Shown here: positions 1-8,727 of the stretch, piece by piece
How the letters are laid out: each line of letters opens with the position of its first letter
Numbering within the stretch: position 1 is the stretch's first letter
From: Staphylococcus pseudoxylosus
GTDB lineage: Bacteria > Bacillota > Bacilli > Staphylococcales > Staphylococcaceae
Assembly: GCF_003697915.1 (NCBI RefSeq)
Contig: NZ_RCVN01000002.1
Location: 62,001-126,000 of the forward strand
Reading direction: 5' to 3'
DNA length: 64,000 nt
Translations under genes and position numbers: made by a program
Notes under the pieces: generated by a model
Told to the model about the DNA's origin: nothing
The model's input: the letters and a program-made list of their open reading frames with translations, nothing else
The model's database searches: none

Positions 1-592
1 GATATTTTGTTGCAGAGTGTAATACAATATCGATACCAAATTTTAATGGGTTTTGGAAATAAGGTGTCATAAACGTATTATCTACGACAGAAATCAAATT
101 ATGACTTTTAGCTAGCTCGGCAGACTTTTTGATATCTGTTACACGTAATAACGGATTAGAGGGAGTCTCAATGTATAACATTTTCGTTTCAGGCTTAATA
201 TATTGTTCAATTTCGTCAATTTGTGTTGTATCAATAAAATCAGCTTCTATACCAAAACGTGTAAACACTTTAGATAATGCTCTATATGTCCCACCATAAA
301 CATCTGAATTAATTAATAAATGATCACCTTTATCTAACAACATAATCACTGCTGAGATGGCTGCCATACCAGAACCAAATGCATAACCGAATTCTCCTTC
401 TTCTAAATCGGCAATTAGCCCTTCTAATGCCGTTCTTGTAGGGTTCGCAGAACGTGAATATTCGTAACCTTGTCTCATATCTCCAATATCATCTTGAATA
501 TAAGTACTCGTTTGATAAATTGGTGTCGTTACTGCACCTGTGTATGGGTCTGTTGTTACTCCGCCATGTATTAATTGTGTTTTTTTATCCAT
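1..592 (-). CDS. mccB: Cystathionine gamma-lyase/gamma-synthase family enzyme, MccB-like (partial, C-terminus off window)
   Basis: PLP-dependent Cys/Met metabolism enzyme; in the MccAB pathway it cleaves cystathionine to cysteine. About 197 N-terminal codons are visible. I can read the Cys/Met-family Y-x-R region (YEYSRSANPT), the cofactor-contact GSGMAA, DNTFMTPY, and the PLP lysine in HSATK near the window edge. The start at 592 is chosen because AAGGAG lies 7-8 bases upstream; an ATG at 598 is too close to it. The start overlaps the end of mccA by a few bases, so the two are co-translated. Gene order matches the staphylococcal mccA-mccB pair. MetB/MetC-type specificity cannot be separated by sequence alone; the mccA neighbour makes gamma-lyase most likely. 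Confidence 0.88.
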   Translation of the reverse strand, partial: MDKKTQLIHGGVTTDPYTGAVTTPIYQTSTYIQDDIGDMRQGYEYSRSANPTRTALEGLIADLEEGEFGYAFGSGMAAISAVIMLLDKGDHLLINSDVYGGTYRALSKVFTRFGIEADFIDTTQIDEIEQYIKPETKMLYIETPSNPLLRVTDIKKSAELAKSHNLISVVDNTFMTPYFQNPLKFGIDIVLHSATKY

Positions 593-1490
593 ATTCATTC
601 TCCTTATAATTTAAGATTTGTTTTGACATATATCGGTCGCTTCCATCAGGAAAAACTGTGACAATAACACCTTTATTTATATGTTTTTTTATGTCTAATG
701 CTGCCTGTAGTGCTGCTCCCGATGAACTGCCAACCAAGAGACCTTCTTGTTTAGCAATTAATTTCACATTTTTAAATGCAGCATCATCGCTAACTTTTAT
801 AATATCCGCTACTAATGTTTCATGTAAAAATGATGGCCATAGTTCGGAGCCAATGCCTTCTATATCATGTGCATGTGCTTGACCACCACTTAAAGTAGAT
901 CCTTCTGGTTCAACTATGACACTTTCAATATCAAATTGAGCTAAATGTTCAGCAATACCAGCAAAGGTTCCACCAGATCCTACACCACCAACAAAATAAT
1001 CAATATCATCCAGTTTATCTGTAATTTCTTGTGCTATGGTATCTTTATATGCTTCAGGATTATGTTTCGATTCAAATTGATTTAGATAAAAAGCCCCCGT
1101 TTTTGATTCGAATTCCCGTGCTGCTATTTTTGCACCTTCCATACCAAGTCCTTGTTCTGTTCTTATTACTTTCGCTCCTAAAGCTTTTATAATTGATATT
1201 TTCTCTTCAGCAAAACCTATAGGCGCAAAAATTACACTATTGAGTCCGTAATGATTGGCCGCAAGAGCAACACCGATGCCCGTATTACCAGCTGATACTT
1301 CAACAACTGTATCTCCTTCACGAATGGTGTTTTCTTTTAAAGCTACCTCGATTAAATGCTTTCCTAATCTATCTTTTATGCTACCGCCAGGATTAAACTG
1401 TTCTAATTTTGCATAAATTTGAACATCTTTATTACTAAATGATTTTAAAAGTACAAGCGGTGTATTCCCTATTAAGTCAAAACCAACCAT
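585..1490 (-). CDS. mccA: O-acetylserine-dependent cystathionine beta-synthase, MccA (CysK/CysM fold)
   Basis: PLP enzyme of about 301 residues that in the reverse transsulfuration pathway joins O-acetylserine and homocysteine to cystathionine. Visible motifs: LIGNTPLV near the N-terminus, the PLP lysine in NPGGSIKDR, SAGNTG substrate loop, the phosphate-binding GSGGTFAG, and the C-terminal VGSSSGAA. An in-frame ATG exists 30 bases upstream, but GGAGGAATAAA directly precedes the ATG at 1490 and family members begin at this point. First gene of an operon with mccB. A simple cysteine synthase role is the alternative; the mccB overlap argues for MccA. Confidence 0.9.
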   Translation of the reverse strand: MVGFDLIGNTPLVLLKSFSNKDVQIYAKLEQFNPGGSIKDRLGKHLIEVALKENTIREGDTVVEVSAGNTGIGVALAANHYGLNSVIFAPIGFAEEKISIIKALGAKVIRTEQGLGMEGAKIAAREFESKTGAFYLNQFESKHNPEAYKDTIAQEITDKLDDIDYFVGGVGSGGTFAGIAEHLAQFDIESVIVEPEGSTLSGGQAHAHDIEGIGSELWPSFLHETLVADIIKVSDDAAFKNVKLIAKQEGLLVGSSSGAALQAALDIKKHINKGVIVTVFPDGSDRYMSKQILNYKENEYG

Positions 1491-1544
1491 TTTATTCCTC
1501 CATGAGTTTACCATTTCCATTCCTTTTACAATACCCTACTATAA

Positions 1545-1581
1545 CGATAAGAATTATAAACAATTTCTTCTCTCTTTGCAA
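1545..1581 (-). promoter_or_regulatory. Promoter of mccA-mccB with candidate CymR-type site
   Basis: On the minus strand TTGCAA (1576-1581), a 17-base spacer and TATAAT (1553-1558) form a near-consensus SigA promoter. The -10 lies inside CGATAAGAATTAT as read on the plus strand (1545-1557). An almost identical 13-mer lies in the tcyA leader, so it may be the operator of the cysteine regulator. CymR is known to control mccAB and tcy genes in staphylococci; assignment of this exact site is inference. Confidence 0.6.
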
Positions 1582-1622
1582 CCTCTTCAAACTAAATACA
1601 TTGCAAAAAACATAAATTAATC

Positions 1623-1674
1623 CTTACTTTTTAAGTAAGAAATGGTTGAAAAGGTCAAAAAGCTCTTGTATAGT
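1623..1674 (+). promoter_or_regulatory. Promoter of metY with upstream inverted repeat
   Basis: TTGAAA (1646-1651), 17-base spacer, TATAGT (1669-1674). Immediately upstream is a perfect 7-base inverted repeat, CTTACTT/AAGTAAG (1623-1639, 3-base centre), which could be an operator. The leader to the start codon is short, about 35 bases, and leaves no room for a riboswitch or T-box. Confidence 0.65.
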
Positions 1675-1715
1675 GAAAATTATCAGAAAATTCTAATTTT
1701 AGGAGGATTTATATT

Positions 1716-3005
1716 ATGACTCAAAACCCTTGGCATTTAGATACACTTTCCATTCACGGCGGTCAAGTAACAGATGACTTTTCAAAATCTCGTGCAGTCC
1801 CTATTTATCAGACTTCTAGTTATGTATTTGATAATACCGAACATGCAAGAAAACTTTTTGCTTTAGAAGAACCTGGCAATATTTATACTAGAATAATGAA
1901 CCCAACGCAAAATGTTTTTGAAGAACGTATTGCAGCACTTGAAGGTGGAATCGGAGCGCTAGCCACTTCTTCAGGACAAGCTGCAATTCATTTAGCACTC
2001 TTAAATATTGTAGAATCTGGAGATGAAATTGTTGCTTCTTCTAACTTATATGGCGGAACTTACAATTTATTAAATGTCACCTTTAATAAATTAGGCATCA
2101 AAGTTCACTTTGTAGATCCAAGTGACCCTGAAAATTTTGCAAATGCTATTAACGATAAAACAAAAGCCATCTATGCTGAAACTATAGGTAATCCCAAAAT
2201 TGATGTGCTAGATATTGAAGCAGTCGCAAACGTTGCACATCAAAACAACATACCTTTAATTGTGGATAATACTTTTCCAACTCCATATTTACTACGTCCT
2301 TTTGAATTTGGTGCTGACATTATTGTACATTCAGCAACTAAATTTATAGGTGGTCATGGTACTTCTATAGGTGGGGTTATTGTGGATAGTGGTAATTTCA
2401 ATTGGGATAATGGTAAATTCCCAGGTCTTGTAGAACCTGATTCAAGTTATCATGGCATTTCATATGCTAAAGATGTTGGAGAAGCAGCCTATATTACAAA
2501 GGCGCGTGTACAATTATTACGTGATTTAGGTTCAGCAGTATCACCTTTCAACGTCCATGAATTTTTATTAGGATTAGAAACATTACACTTACGTTTAGAA
2601 AGACATTCTGAAAACGCCCTGCGTGTTGCACAATATTTAGAACAACATCCAAACGTAACTTGGGTGAATTATCCTGGGTTAGAAAATAATGAATATCATC
2701 AACTTGCCCAAAAGTATCTACCAAATGGACAAGGAGCCGTACTCACTTTTGGTGTAGATGGTTCTGTTGAAGATATTGCAAAATTTGTTGATGCATTAAG
2801 TCTATTCTCTCATTTAGCAAATGTTGGAGATTCTAAGTCTTTAATTATCCATCCTGCTAGTACGACACATTTACAATTATCCCCTGAAGAACAACAAGCT
2901 TCAGGCGTTGTGCCAGAACTTGTAAGACTATCAGTTGGTACTGAAAACATTGATGACATAATTGATGACCTTGAAAAAGGTTTTAAAGCATCACTTGAAA
3001 ATTAA
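1716..3005 (+). CDS. metY: O-acetylhomoserine sulfhydrylase (O-acetylhomoserine aminocarboxypropyltransferase)
   Basis: PLP enzyme of 429 residues, the usual length for this branch of the Cys/Met family (gamma-lyases are about 380). It makes homocysteine from O-acetylhomoserine and sulfide. Visible: YTRIMNPT near residue 57, the SSGQAA cofactor loop near 85, DNTFPTPY near 184, the PLP lysine in HSATKF (about K209) followed by the GGHG of this subgroup, and the C-terminal HPASTTH. AGGAGG precedes the ATG. Single gene, divergent from mccAB, with its own promoter. The pair gives the cell both a direct sulfide route to homocysteine and a route from homocysteine to cysteine. Confidence 0.92.
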   Translation: MTQNPWHLDTLSIHGGQVTDDFSKSRAVPIYQTSSYVFDNTEHARKLFALEEPGNIYTRIMNPTQNVFEERIAALEGGIGALATSSGQAAIHLALLNIVESGDEIVASSNLYGGTYNLLNVTFNKLGIKVHFVDPSDPENFANAINDKTKAIYAETIGNPKIDVLDIEAVANVAHQNNIPLIVDNTFPTPYLLRPFEFGADIIVHSATKFIGGHGTSIGGVIVDSGNFNWDNGKFPGLVEPDSSYHGISYAKDVGEAAYITKARVQLLRDLGSAVSPFNVHEFLLGLETLHLRLERHSENALRVAQYLEQHPNVTWVNYPGLENNEYHQLAQKYLPNGQGAVLTFGVDGSVEDIAKFVDALSLFSHLANVGDSKSLIIHPASTTHLQLSPEEQQASGVVPELVRLSVGTENIDDIIDDLEKGFKASLEN

Positions 3006-3066
3006 CGAAGACATTTTCTTTGTGATACTTATGCAAAATAAAATTGAAAACGAGATTAATAATAAA

Positions 3067-3096
3067 AAGGCTGAGGCAATTAATTGTCTCAGTCTT
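3067..3096. repeat. Hairpin of the GGCTGAG(G/A)CA intergenic family
   Basis: CTGAGGCAATTAATTGTCTCAG (in two arms, 3071-3092) forms a strong stem. The T-rich tail is on the minus-strand side (the A-run at 3064-3068), not after metY. The remaining bases to 3319 hold only the leader of the next gene. Related GGCTGAGACA hairpins occur at 16831-16876 and 60115-60151. Confidence 0.6.
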
Positions 3097-3319
3097 AATC
3101 ATATAACAGATAAGAAATGAATGGTAAAGTGTAATACATAGGCTCCTCATATCCGCTAGTCAACAAACTTTTTAGACTACCTCGAACCATGACTTCACAC
3201 AAACCTAAGCCTAACCTCTGTGTACAATATGTCTTTCTAGACACTTTATATTCCATATTGAATTTATAAATTAATATTGGGATAATAATCATATTAATCG
3301 TATAAATTGGGGTGTTCAT

Positions 3320-4072
3320 TTGAGTGAGAATAAAGACAAGTTAACCATAAGTGTTATACTACTGGCTGGAAAAATACTACTTTCCTCGGGGGCTGAAGTA
3401 TCAAGAGTAGAAGATACCATGCGTCGCATCGCAATTTGTATGGGCTATTATAATAGCCAAGGTTATGTAATCAACGTATTTATCAATTTTTCATTAAGCG
3501 AAGAACATGATACACGTATATTACGCATAAACAAAAACAGCACCAATTTATTAAAAATATTTCAAGTTAATTCAATTTCTAGAAAGCTTACCAGTAATCA
3601 ATTATCTATTGATCAGGCTTATATCCTATTAAAAAATATCGATCACACTAATTTAAGTATTCCATTATGGAAAAAGGTAATGGCTGCGGGGGTAATTTCG
3701 TTAAGTTTTCTATATTTACAAGGCGGCACCTGGTCAGATGCAATCACTACAATTATTGCCGGTTCAATTGGTTTTTTAATTGTTGAATATATGCAGAGTA
3801 AATCATTAACGATGTTTATACCTGAATTTGTTGGTTCTTTTGTACTAGGTATGCTGGTTATACTAGGGTCTGATTTATTTAATGTCAATAAAATGTTCGG
3901 CCCAGCCATGATTGCAGCTGTTATGCCAATAGTTCCTGGAGTACTAATAACAACAGCTATTCAAGATTTGTTCGGAAGACATATGTTAATGTTTACTGCC
4001 AAGTTCTTAGAAGCACTTGTAATTGCTTTTGCTATAGGGTCTGGCATTGCTATCGCTTATCTCATCTTTTAA
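3320..4072 (+). CDS. Threonine/serine exporter family protein, ThrE N-terminal half (YjjP/DUF1212)
   Basis: 250-residue membrane protein. The N-terminal ~115 residues are a soluble domain (SSGAEVSRVEDTMRRI is the typical DUF1212 opening) followed by about five hydrophobic segments. In actinobacteria ThrE is one protein; in Firmicutes and E. coli (YjjP/YjjB) it is split, as here with the next gene. It starts with TTG at 3320, with GGGGTG 5-6 bases upstream and no better start downstream. Fifteen bases separate it from the next gene. Substrate (threonine/serine, or dicarboxylates for the YjjPB branch) is inferred from family only. Confidence 0.85.
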   Translation: MSENKDKLTISVILLAGKILLSSGAEVSRVEDTMRRIAICMGYYNSQGYVINVFINFSLSEEHDTRILRINKNSTNLLKIFQVNSISRKLTSNQLSIDQAYILLKNIDHTNLSIPLWKKVMAAGVISLSFLYLQGGTWSDAITTIIAGSIGFLIVEYMQSKSLTMFIPEFVGSFVLGMLVILGSDLFNVNKMFGPAMIAAVMPIVPGVLITTAIQDLFGRHMLMFTAKFLEALVIAFAIGSGIAIAYLIF

Positions 4073-4087
4073 AGGGGGGGAATCGTA

Positions 4088-4546
4088 ATGACGATCCTAT
4101 TCACATTTTTATGTAGTTTTAGTGCATCTTACTTTTTCAATGTGATTTACGATGCACCTAGAAAAATTTTCTTACCTGCTGGATTGGCTGGTGCTATGGG
4201 TTATTCCATAACTTTTATTTTAGAAAGAAATTTCCATATGGATAGTATATACACAAGTTTGCTAGGAAGTTTAACACTCGGTTTAATAGCACATATCTTA
4301 AGTCGTATTTATAAAGCACCTGTTGTGTTATTTATGATTCCCGGCATTATACCTTTGGTCCCTGGTAGTATTGCCTTTAGAGCCACCCAGCAACTTGTGA
4401 CGCTCAATTTTACAGATGCCACAAATACATTTATTCGTGCTATTTTGATTGCTGGCTCAATTGCTTTAGGTCTGCTATTATCCGATCAGTTATCGAAGAC
4501 ACTCAATATTCGTAAATTATTATTAGTAAAAAGAAATAAATTATAA
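4088..4546 (+). CDS. Threonine/serine exporter family protein, ThrE C-terminal half (YjjB/DUF3815)
   Basis: 152-residue integral membrane protein with about five transmembrane segments and the family pattern PGIIPLVPG near residue 85-93. It is the partner of the preceding YjjP-like protein; together they make up the full ThrE-type carrier. Translation start follows a GGGGGG-rich ribosome binding site. The C-terminus is basic and cytoplasmic. Gene order and spacing indicate a two-gene operon. Confidence 0.85.
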   Translation: MTILFTFLCSFSASYFFNVIYDAPRKIFLPAGLAGAMGYSITFILERNFHMDSIYTSLLGSLTLGLIAHILSRIYKAPVVLFMIPGIIPLVPGSIAFRATQQLVTLNFTDATNTFIRAILIAGSIALGLLLSDQLSKTLNIRKLLLVKRNKL

Positions 4547-4554
4547 AAAGGCTT

Positions 4555-4670
4555 CACAAATCGAATGAGACAGATACAGGAACATAAATAATGCTTCTGT
4601 CTCAATTCATTATAATGGTAGTAGCTGGCTGAGTTGAAAAAGCCTTTATAGCATGTTTTTTCAACTCTAG
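4555..4670. terminator. Two hairpins between convergent genes
   Basis: AATGAGACAGA at 4565 pairs with TCTGTCTCA..TT around 4592-4610, and GAGTTGAAAAA (4631-4641) pairs with TTTTTTCAACTC (4655-4666). They sit between the exporter genes and the converging ROK gene, and probably serve as terminators, although neither has a textbook U-run. Confidence 0.55.
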
Positions 4671-4751
4671 TCATCCTTGCTAGGGCGAGACAACGAAACC
4701 TTTTCATAAAAATTAGGTTGCATTCCCTCTCCAATAGACACTGGAAAACTT

Positions 4752-5651
4752 TCATTTATTTTTATTCACATAATAAAGTCCTGTTAACACATTCGCATCT
4801 AAACCACTTATTCTGACTACTATCTCTCTATTTTGAATCAAGTGGTGTTTTTGTGCATATGCCTCAATTCGTGCTTTATAAGGTAATGTACTTTGTGTTA
4901 CACCACCTCCAAGTACGATATTATACACATTGAAGATACTATATAGGTTCGTGCATAACTTTTGTGTTAAATCTATTACTTCTTCAATCATCTGCACGAT
5001 TTGTTTATTTTCTCCTGCATTATACATTTCGATTGCCTCTCTTGTGCTAACTTCTTTGTTAAGCAATTCACCTGCTTTCCTACTTATTGCTAATCCAGAA
5101 ATTTCATTTTCGACGCAACCATATTGTTTACAAACAGGGCATTGGTAGTCACTATTGTCTTTAATAATTGTATGACCAATCTCACCGAAATTACCATCGC
5201 TACCAGAAACTAGCGTGCCATTTCTCATGTATGCCATACCAACACCTGTACTTATAGTTAAATATATAAAATCCTCTGTCTTCACTGAAACATAGTGTTG
5301 TTCGGCTAATATAGCAGCATCCGTATCATTTACAAAATATGGTTTGAATGAACTATGTTCAGTGATAAATTCACCTGCATTAAAGTTATTGTACTTTTGT
5401 AAATTAGGTGGATTTAAAAATATACCTTGAGTATAATCACACGGCCCAGGCATAGCAATATTTAGTACTGTAGCATCTACATTTTCAACACTTTCTAAGT
5501 AATTCTTAGCTATATTGATTATTTCAGTAAACTGTTGTTCGGGATTATCTATATAAGTTTCAAATTTATAGCTCTCTATAATTTCTAAATCTTCATTAAT
5601 CAAACCTACAATTGTCTTTGTTCCACCTATATCTGTACAAATTTTTAACAT
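4752..5651 (-). CDS. ROK family sugar kinase
   Basis: 299-residue ROK kinase (glucokinase/fructokinase/ManNAc-kinase type). Visible: DIGGTK phosphate-binding loop at residues 8-13, the NDTDAAILAE sugar-binding region near 107, a second glycine-rich ATP motif STGVGMAYM, EIGH, and the ROK zinc site CPVCKQYGC. Located downstream of manA on the same strand, separated by a hairpin, so likely partly co-expressed with the mannose-type PTS genes. Which hexose it phosphorylates cannot be told; a role on mannose- or fructose-like sugars fits the context. RBS AGGAGG. Confidence 0.82.
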   Translation of the reverse strand: MLKICTDIGGTKTIVGLINEDLEIIESYKFETYIDNPEQQFTEIINIAKNYLESVENVDATVLNIAMPGPCDYTQGIFLNPPNLQKYNNFNAGEFITEHSSFKPYFVNDTDAAILAEQHYVSVKTEDFIYLTISTGVGMAYMRNGTLVSGSDGNFGEIGHTIIKDNSDYQCPVCKQYGCVENEISGLAISRKAGELLNKEVSTREAIEMYNAGENKQIVQMIEEVIDLTQKLCTNLYSIFNVYNIVLGGGVTQSTLPYKARIEAYAQKHHLIQNREIVVRISGLDANVLTGLYYVNKNK

Positions 5652-5675
5652 TGTAATTACCTCCTATGATTGCAT

Positions 5676-5710
5676 AAAAAGGCAGAGATAACTGAAGTTA
5701 TCTTGCCTTT
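5676..5710 (-). terminator. Terminator after manA
   Basis: On the minus strand AAAGGCAAGATAACT and AGTTATCTCTGCCTTT pair around a 2-base loop, followed by a T-run. It lies between manA and the ROK gene and may leave the ROK gene at reduced expression. Confidence 0.75.
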
Positions 5711-5715
5711 AATTT

Positions 5716-6651
5716 TTATACATAGCTAACGATAAATGTCATATCACCTTTAAATGTTATTTCTTTATCCTCAGTAGTCAGTATAAAATGTGTTCCTTTT
5801 TCTAAAGTAATAGCTTCGTTATTTACTGTAACTTCGCCATTGCCCTCTACAATGGATACGAGACAATATGATTGTGGTTTTGCATAAGCTAAATGACCAT
5901 TGATAATCCATCTTTCCACTGTAAAGAACGTATTAGATACAAACTGCGTATAATCCTGACCTTGAACCACTTCATGTTTAGCTGATGTGTTCGGTGAGCT
6001 AACAGAAAGATCAATTACCTCTTTACTTTCTTCTAAATGAAGTTCTCTTTTATTTCCTTCTTTATCAGTTCTGTCATAATCATAAATGCGATAAGTAGTA
6101 TCAGAAGATTGTTGTGTTTCTAAGATTAAAATCCCTTCTCCTATTGCATGAACTGTACCTGCTGGCACATAGAAGAAGTCTCCTGCTTTAACTTTGACTG
6201 ATTTGAATAATGCATCGAATTGTTTGTTATCAATCATTTGATTTAACTCATTTTGATTCTGTGCATTTACGCCATAAATAATTTCTGCGCCTTCATTTGC
6301 ATCTAAAATATACCAACATTCAGTCTTACCATATTCTCCTTCATACATTTGAGCATATGTGTTATCTGGATGTACTTGTACTGACAAATTATCATTTGCA
6401 TCTAATATTTTAGTTAGTAACGGAAATTTATCTTCTTTAGGATTCCCAAATAATACTTTGTCTTCTGCCCATACTTCATCTAATGTTTTACCTTTATGAC
6501 GTCCATTTTCAATAACGTTTGGACCGTTCGGATGAGCTGATATCGCCCAACATTCTCCTGTATGATCATTAGGTATATCATAGTTAAATGCTTTAAGTGC
6601 ATTGCCTCCCCATATTCTTTCTTGAAAAACAGGTTTTAATAATAATGGCAT
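5716..6651 (-). CDS. manA: Mannose-6-phosphate isomerase, class I
   Basis: 311-residue type I phosphomannose isomerase, the short Firmicutes form. It converts mannose-6-phosphate to fructose-6-phosphate using zinc. Visible: ERIWGG near residue 11, the zinc-ligand stretch VQVHPDN near 97, ECWYIL near 113, and the active-site region VPAGTVHAIGEG near 171. Seventeen bases downstream of the mannose-type PTS gene; together they take mannose into glycolysis. RBS GGGAGGT. Confidence 0.92.
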   Translation of the reverse strand: MPLLLKPVFQERIWGGNALKAFNYDIPNDHTGECWAISAHPNGPNVIENGRHKGKTLDEVWAEDKVLFGNPKEDKFPLLTKILDANDNLSVQVHPDNTYAQMYEGEYGKTECWYILDANEGAEIIYGVNAQNQNELNQMIDNKQFDALFKSVKVKAGDFFYVPAGTVHAIGEGILILETQQSSDTTYRIYDYDRTDKEGNKRELHLEESKEVIDLSVSSPNTSAKHEVVQGQDYTQFVSNTFFTVERWIINGHLAYAKPQSYCLVSIVEGNGEVTVNNEAITLEKGTHFILTTEDKEITFKGDMTFIVSYV

Positions 6652-6668
6652 TTATTCCTACCTCCCAG

Positions 6669-8642
6669 TTATATTTCTTTAAGTAAATCGTAAATTTGTT
6701 GTGTTTGTGTTGCCTCAATTAGCTGTTGTCGAATATTATCGTCCATTAATGTTCTTGATAATCTTTGCAACAGTTTTAAATGTGTATCACTGCTATCATT
6801 AGGTACTGCAATTAGAAATACAATATTAGGCAATGTACCATCTAAACTGTCCCAGTCGATACCATGTTTATTATTCATTACAGCAACAACAGGTTGTTTC
6901 ACTGCTGATGATTTTGCATGAGGTATTGCAACATTCATTCCAATCGCTGTCGTTGCTTCTGCTTCACGTTTCAGTACAGCATTTTTCAATTCTTTTTTAT
7001 CTGTAATGTAATCATACTTATCAAGTTGATCTATGAGATCATCTATGGCTTCGTCTCTTGTATTTTTCTTATCGACTATTTTGATAACATCTTTATCAAA
7101 TACATCAACTGTGTTGTTTGTCTGTTCAGTAGTTTGTTCTTTATTTGTTTCTGCTGTAGTATTTGTTGTAGCACTAGCTTCTGCTTCCTCATCTTGCTGT
7201 TCCGCTGTCATTCCCGTTGCAATACTATTCGTATCAACAGCTAAGGCTGGTGTGTTTTTTCTTAAAAATAGCACTGCACTCATCGTGACAAGACTACCAA
7301 CTATCACAGCAATAAAGAACCATAAAATCTGATCTATTCCACCTAAAACTGCTACAATCGGACCGCCATGAGCCACTCTATCGCCCACGCCACCTATTGC
7401 TGCAATCGCTGCTGCTACCATTGCCCCTACCATATTAGATGGAATAATTCTTAACGGATCTTGTGCAGCAAACGGAATAGCACCTTCTGTAATACCAAAT
7501 AATCCCATAGTAAATGAAGCTTTTCCCATTTCTACTTCACCTTTATTAAATTTACGTTTATTAATAAACGTAGCTAAACCTAAACCAATAGGCGGCGTAC
7601 AAACCGCTACTGCAACCATTCCCATTACAGCATAGTTCCCTTCAGCAATTAGCGCTGAACCAAATAAGAAAGCGACTTTATTGACTGGTCCTCCCATATC
7701 AAATGCAATCATCGCCCCTACAATTAATGCTAAGATTACAATGTTAGTACCTTGCATACTTTTCAGCCAAGTTGTTAGCGCTTCAAAGATACTCGCTATC
7801 GGTGCACCAATTAAGAATATGAATATTAATCCCACAATGAGTGATGAGATAATAGGAATGATTATAATCGGCATAATGGGTGCCATCACTTTTGGTGTTT
7901 TTACATTTTTAATCCATTTCGCAATGTAACCTGCTATAAAACCTGCTACAATACCTCCTAGAAAACCAGCTCCAGCATCACTACCGTAGAAGCTACCGTC
8001 AGCAGCTATAGCGCCACCAATCATACCGGGTACAAGTCCAGGTTTGTCAGCAATACTCACTGCGATGTAACCAGCCAATATTGGCACCATAAAACTGAAA
8101 GCTAAATTACCTATATTTTCAACTGATTTCCAAAATGAATCATCTGGAATCTCCAAACCTTTTGAAGTTGCTTCTCCACCAATTGTTAGTGCAATCGCCA
8201 TTAATAAACCACCTACAACGATGAAGGGAACCATAAACGATACACCGTTCATTAAATGCTGATAAACCATCTGAATACCGGTTTTGGGTTTGTCTTCTTG
8301 GCTAGACTGACTAGCTCCACTCGTTTCATGATGGATATGAGCATCTTTATCAATAATACGTTGAATCAATACTTCCGGTTTATGAATGCCTTCTCTAACG
8401 CTTTCGTTAATTAATAATTTCCCATCAAACCTTGATAAATCTACTTGGCGATCTGCTGCAATAATAATGCCATCCGCTTCTCTAATTTCTTTTGTTGTTA
8501 AGACATTTTCTGCACCTACGCCACCTTGTGTTTCCACCTTGATATGTACGCCCATATCTTTGGCAGCTTGCTCCAATTTTTCTTGGGCCATATACGTGTG
8601 TGCAATCCCATTTGGACACGACGTAATCGCTAAAATTTTCAT
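6669..8642 (-). CDS. manP: PTS transporter subunit EIIBCA, fructose/mannitol superfamily (ManP-like)
   Basis: 657-residue fused PTS permease: EIIB first with the phospho-cysteine in TSCPNGIAHTYMA (Cys9), a linker, the multi-span EIIC (about residues 140-470), then a Thr/Glu/Gln-rich linker and EIIA with the phospho-histidine in AIPHAKSS. This B-C-A order and the manA and ManR-type neighbours match the B. subtilis ManP mannose system; fructose is the alternative. The start at 8642 is set by GAGGAGG 8 bases upstream and by homology; longer in-frame starts have no ribosome site. Confidence 0.88.
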   Translation of the reverse strand: MKILAITSCPNGIAHTYMAQEKLEQAAKDMGVHIKVETQGGVGAENVLTTKEIREADGIIIAADRQVDLSRFDGKLLINESVREGIHKPEVLIQRIIDKDAHIHHETSGASQSSQEDKPKTGIQMVYQHLMNGVSFMVPFIVVGGLLMAIALTIGGEATSKGLEIPDDSFWKSVENIGNLAFSFMVPILAGYIAVSIADKPGLVPGMIGGAIAADGSFYGSDAGAGFLGGIVAGFIAGYIAKWIKNVKTPKVMAPIMPIIIIPIISSLIVGLIFIFLIGAPIASIFEALTTWLKSMQGTNIVILALIVGAMIAFDMGGPVNKVAFLFGSALIAEGNYAVMGMVAVAVCTPPIGLGLATFINKRKFNKGEVEMGKASFTMGLFGITEGAIPFAAQDPLRIIPSNMVGAMVAAAIAAIGGVGDRVAHGGPIVAVLGGIDQILWFFIAVIVGSLVTMSAVLFLRKNTPALAVDTNSIATGMTAEQQDEEAEASATTNTTAETNKEQTTEQTNNTVDVFDKDVIKIVDKKNTRDEAIDDLIDQLDKYDYITDKKELKNAVLKREAEATTAIGMNVAIPHAKSSAVKQPVVAVMNNKHGIDWDSLDGTLPNIVFLIAVPNDSSDTHLKLLQRLSRTLMDDNIRQQLIEATQTQQIYDLLKEI

Positions 8643-8666
8643 ATAATTCATCCTCCTCAATACAAT

Positions 8667-8680
8667 TGTAAACGCATTCA
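8667..8680 (-). promoter_or_regulatory. Candidate cre (CcpA) site upstream of manP
   Basis: The minus strand reads TGAATGCGTTTACA, one mismatch from the cre consensus TGWNANCGNTNWCA. It lies between the manR terminator and the manP ribosome site, where it would block manP transcription during growth on glucose. Confidence 0.55.
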
Positions 8681-8689
8681 TCAGATTGT

Positions 8690-8727
8690 AAAAAAGAATA
8701 ATTGCCGTTACTAGTGGCAATTATTCT
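8690..8727 (-). terminator. Terminator overlapping the manR stop codon
   Basis: Perfect 12-base stem, AGAATAATTGCC (8695-8706) with GGCAATTATTCT (8716-8727), then a run of six T on the minus strand. The manR stop codon (8721-8723) lies inside the stem. It separates manR from manP transcription. Confidence 0.85.

Noticed and set aside
3095..3319. 74-codon minus-strand frame between metY and the exporter genes
   Set aside because: No ribosome site, unnatural composition, and it overlaps the hairpin and leader of the TTG-started exporter gene.
4486..4755. 89-codon minus-strand frame
   Set aside because: Spans the two intergenic hairpins and overlaps both neighbouring genes; no ribosome site.
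6918..7332. Long plus-strand frames inside manP
   Set aside because: Antisense to a clear PTS gene; Cys/Phe/Ser-rich shadow translations.
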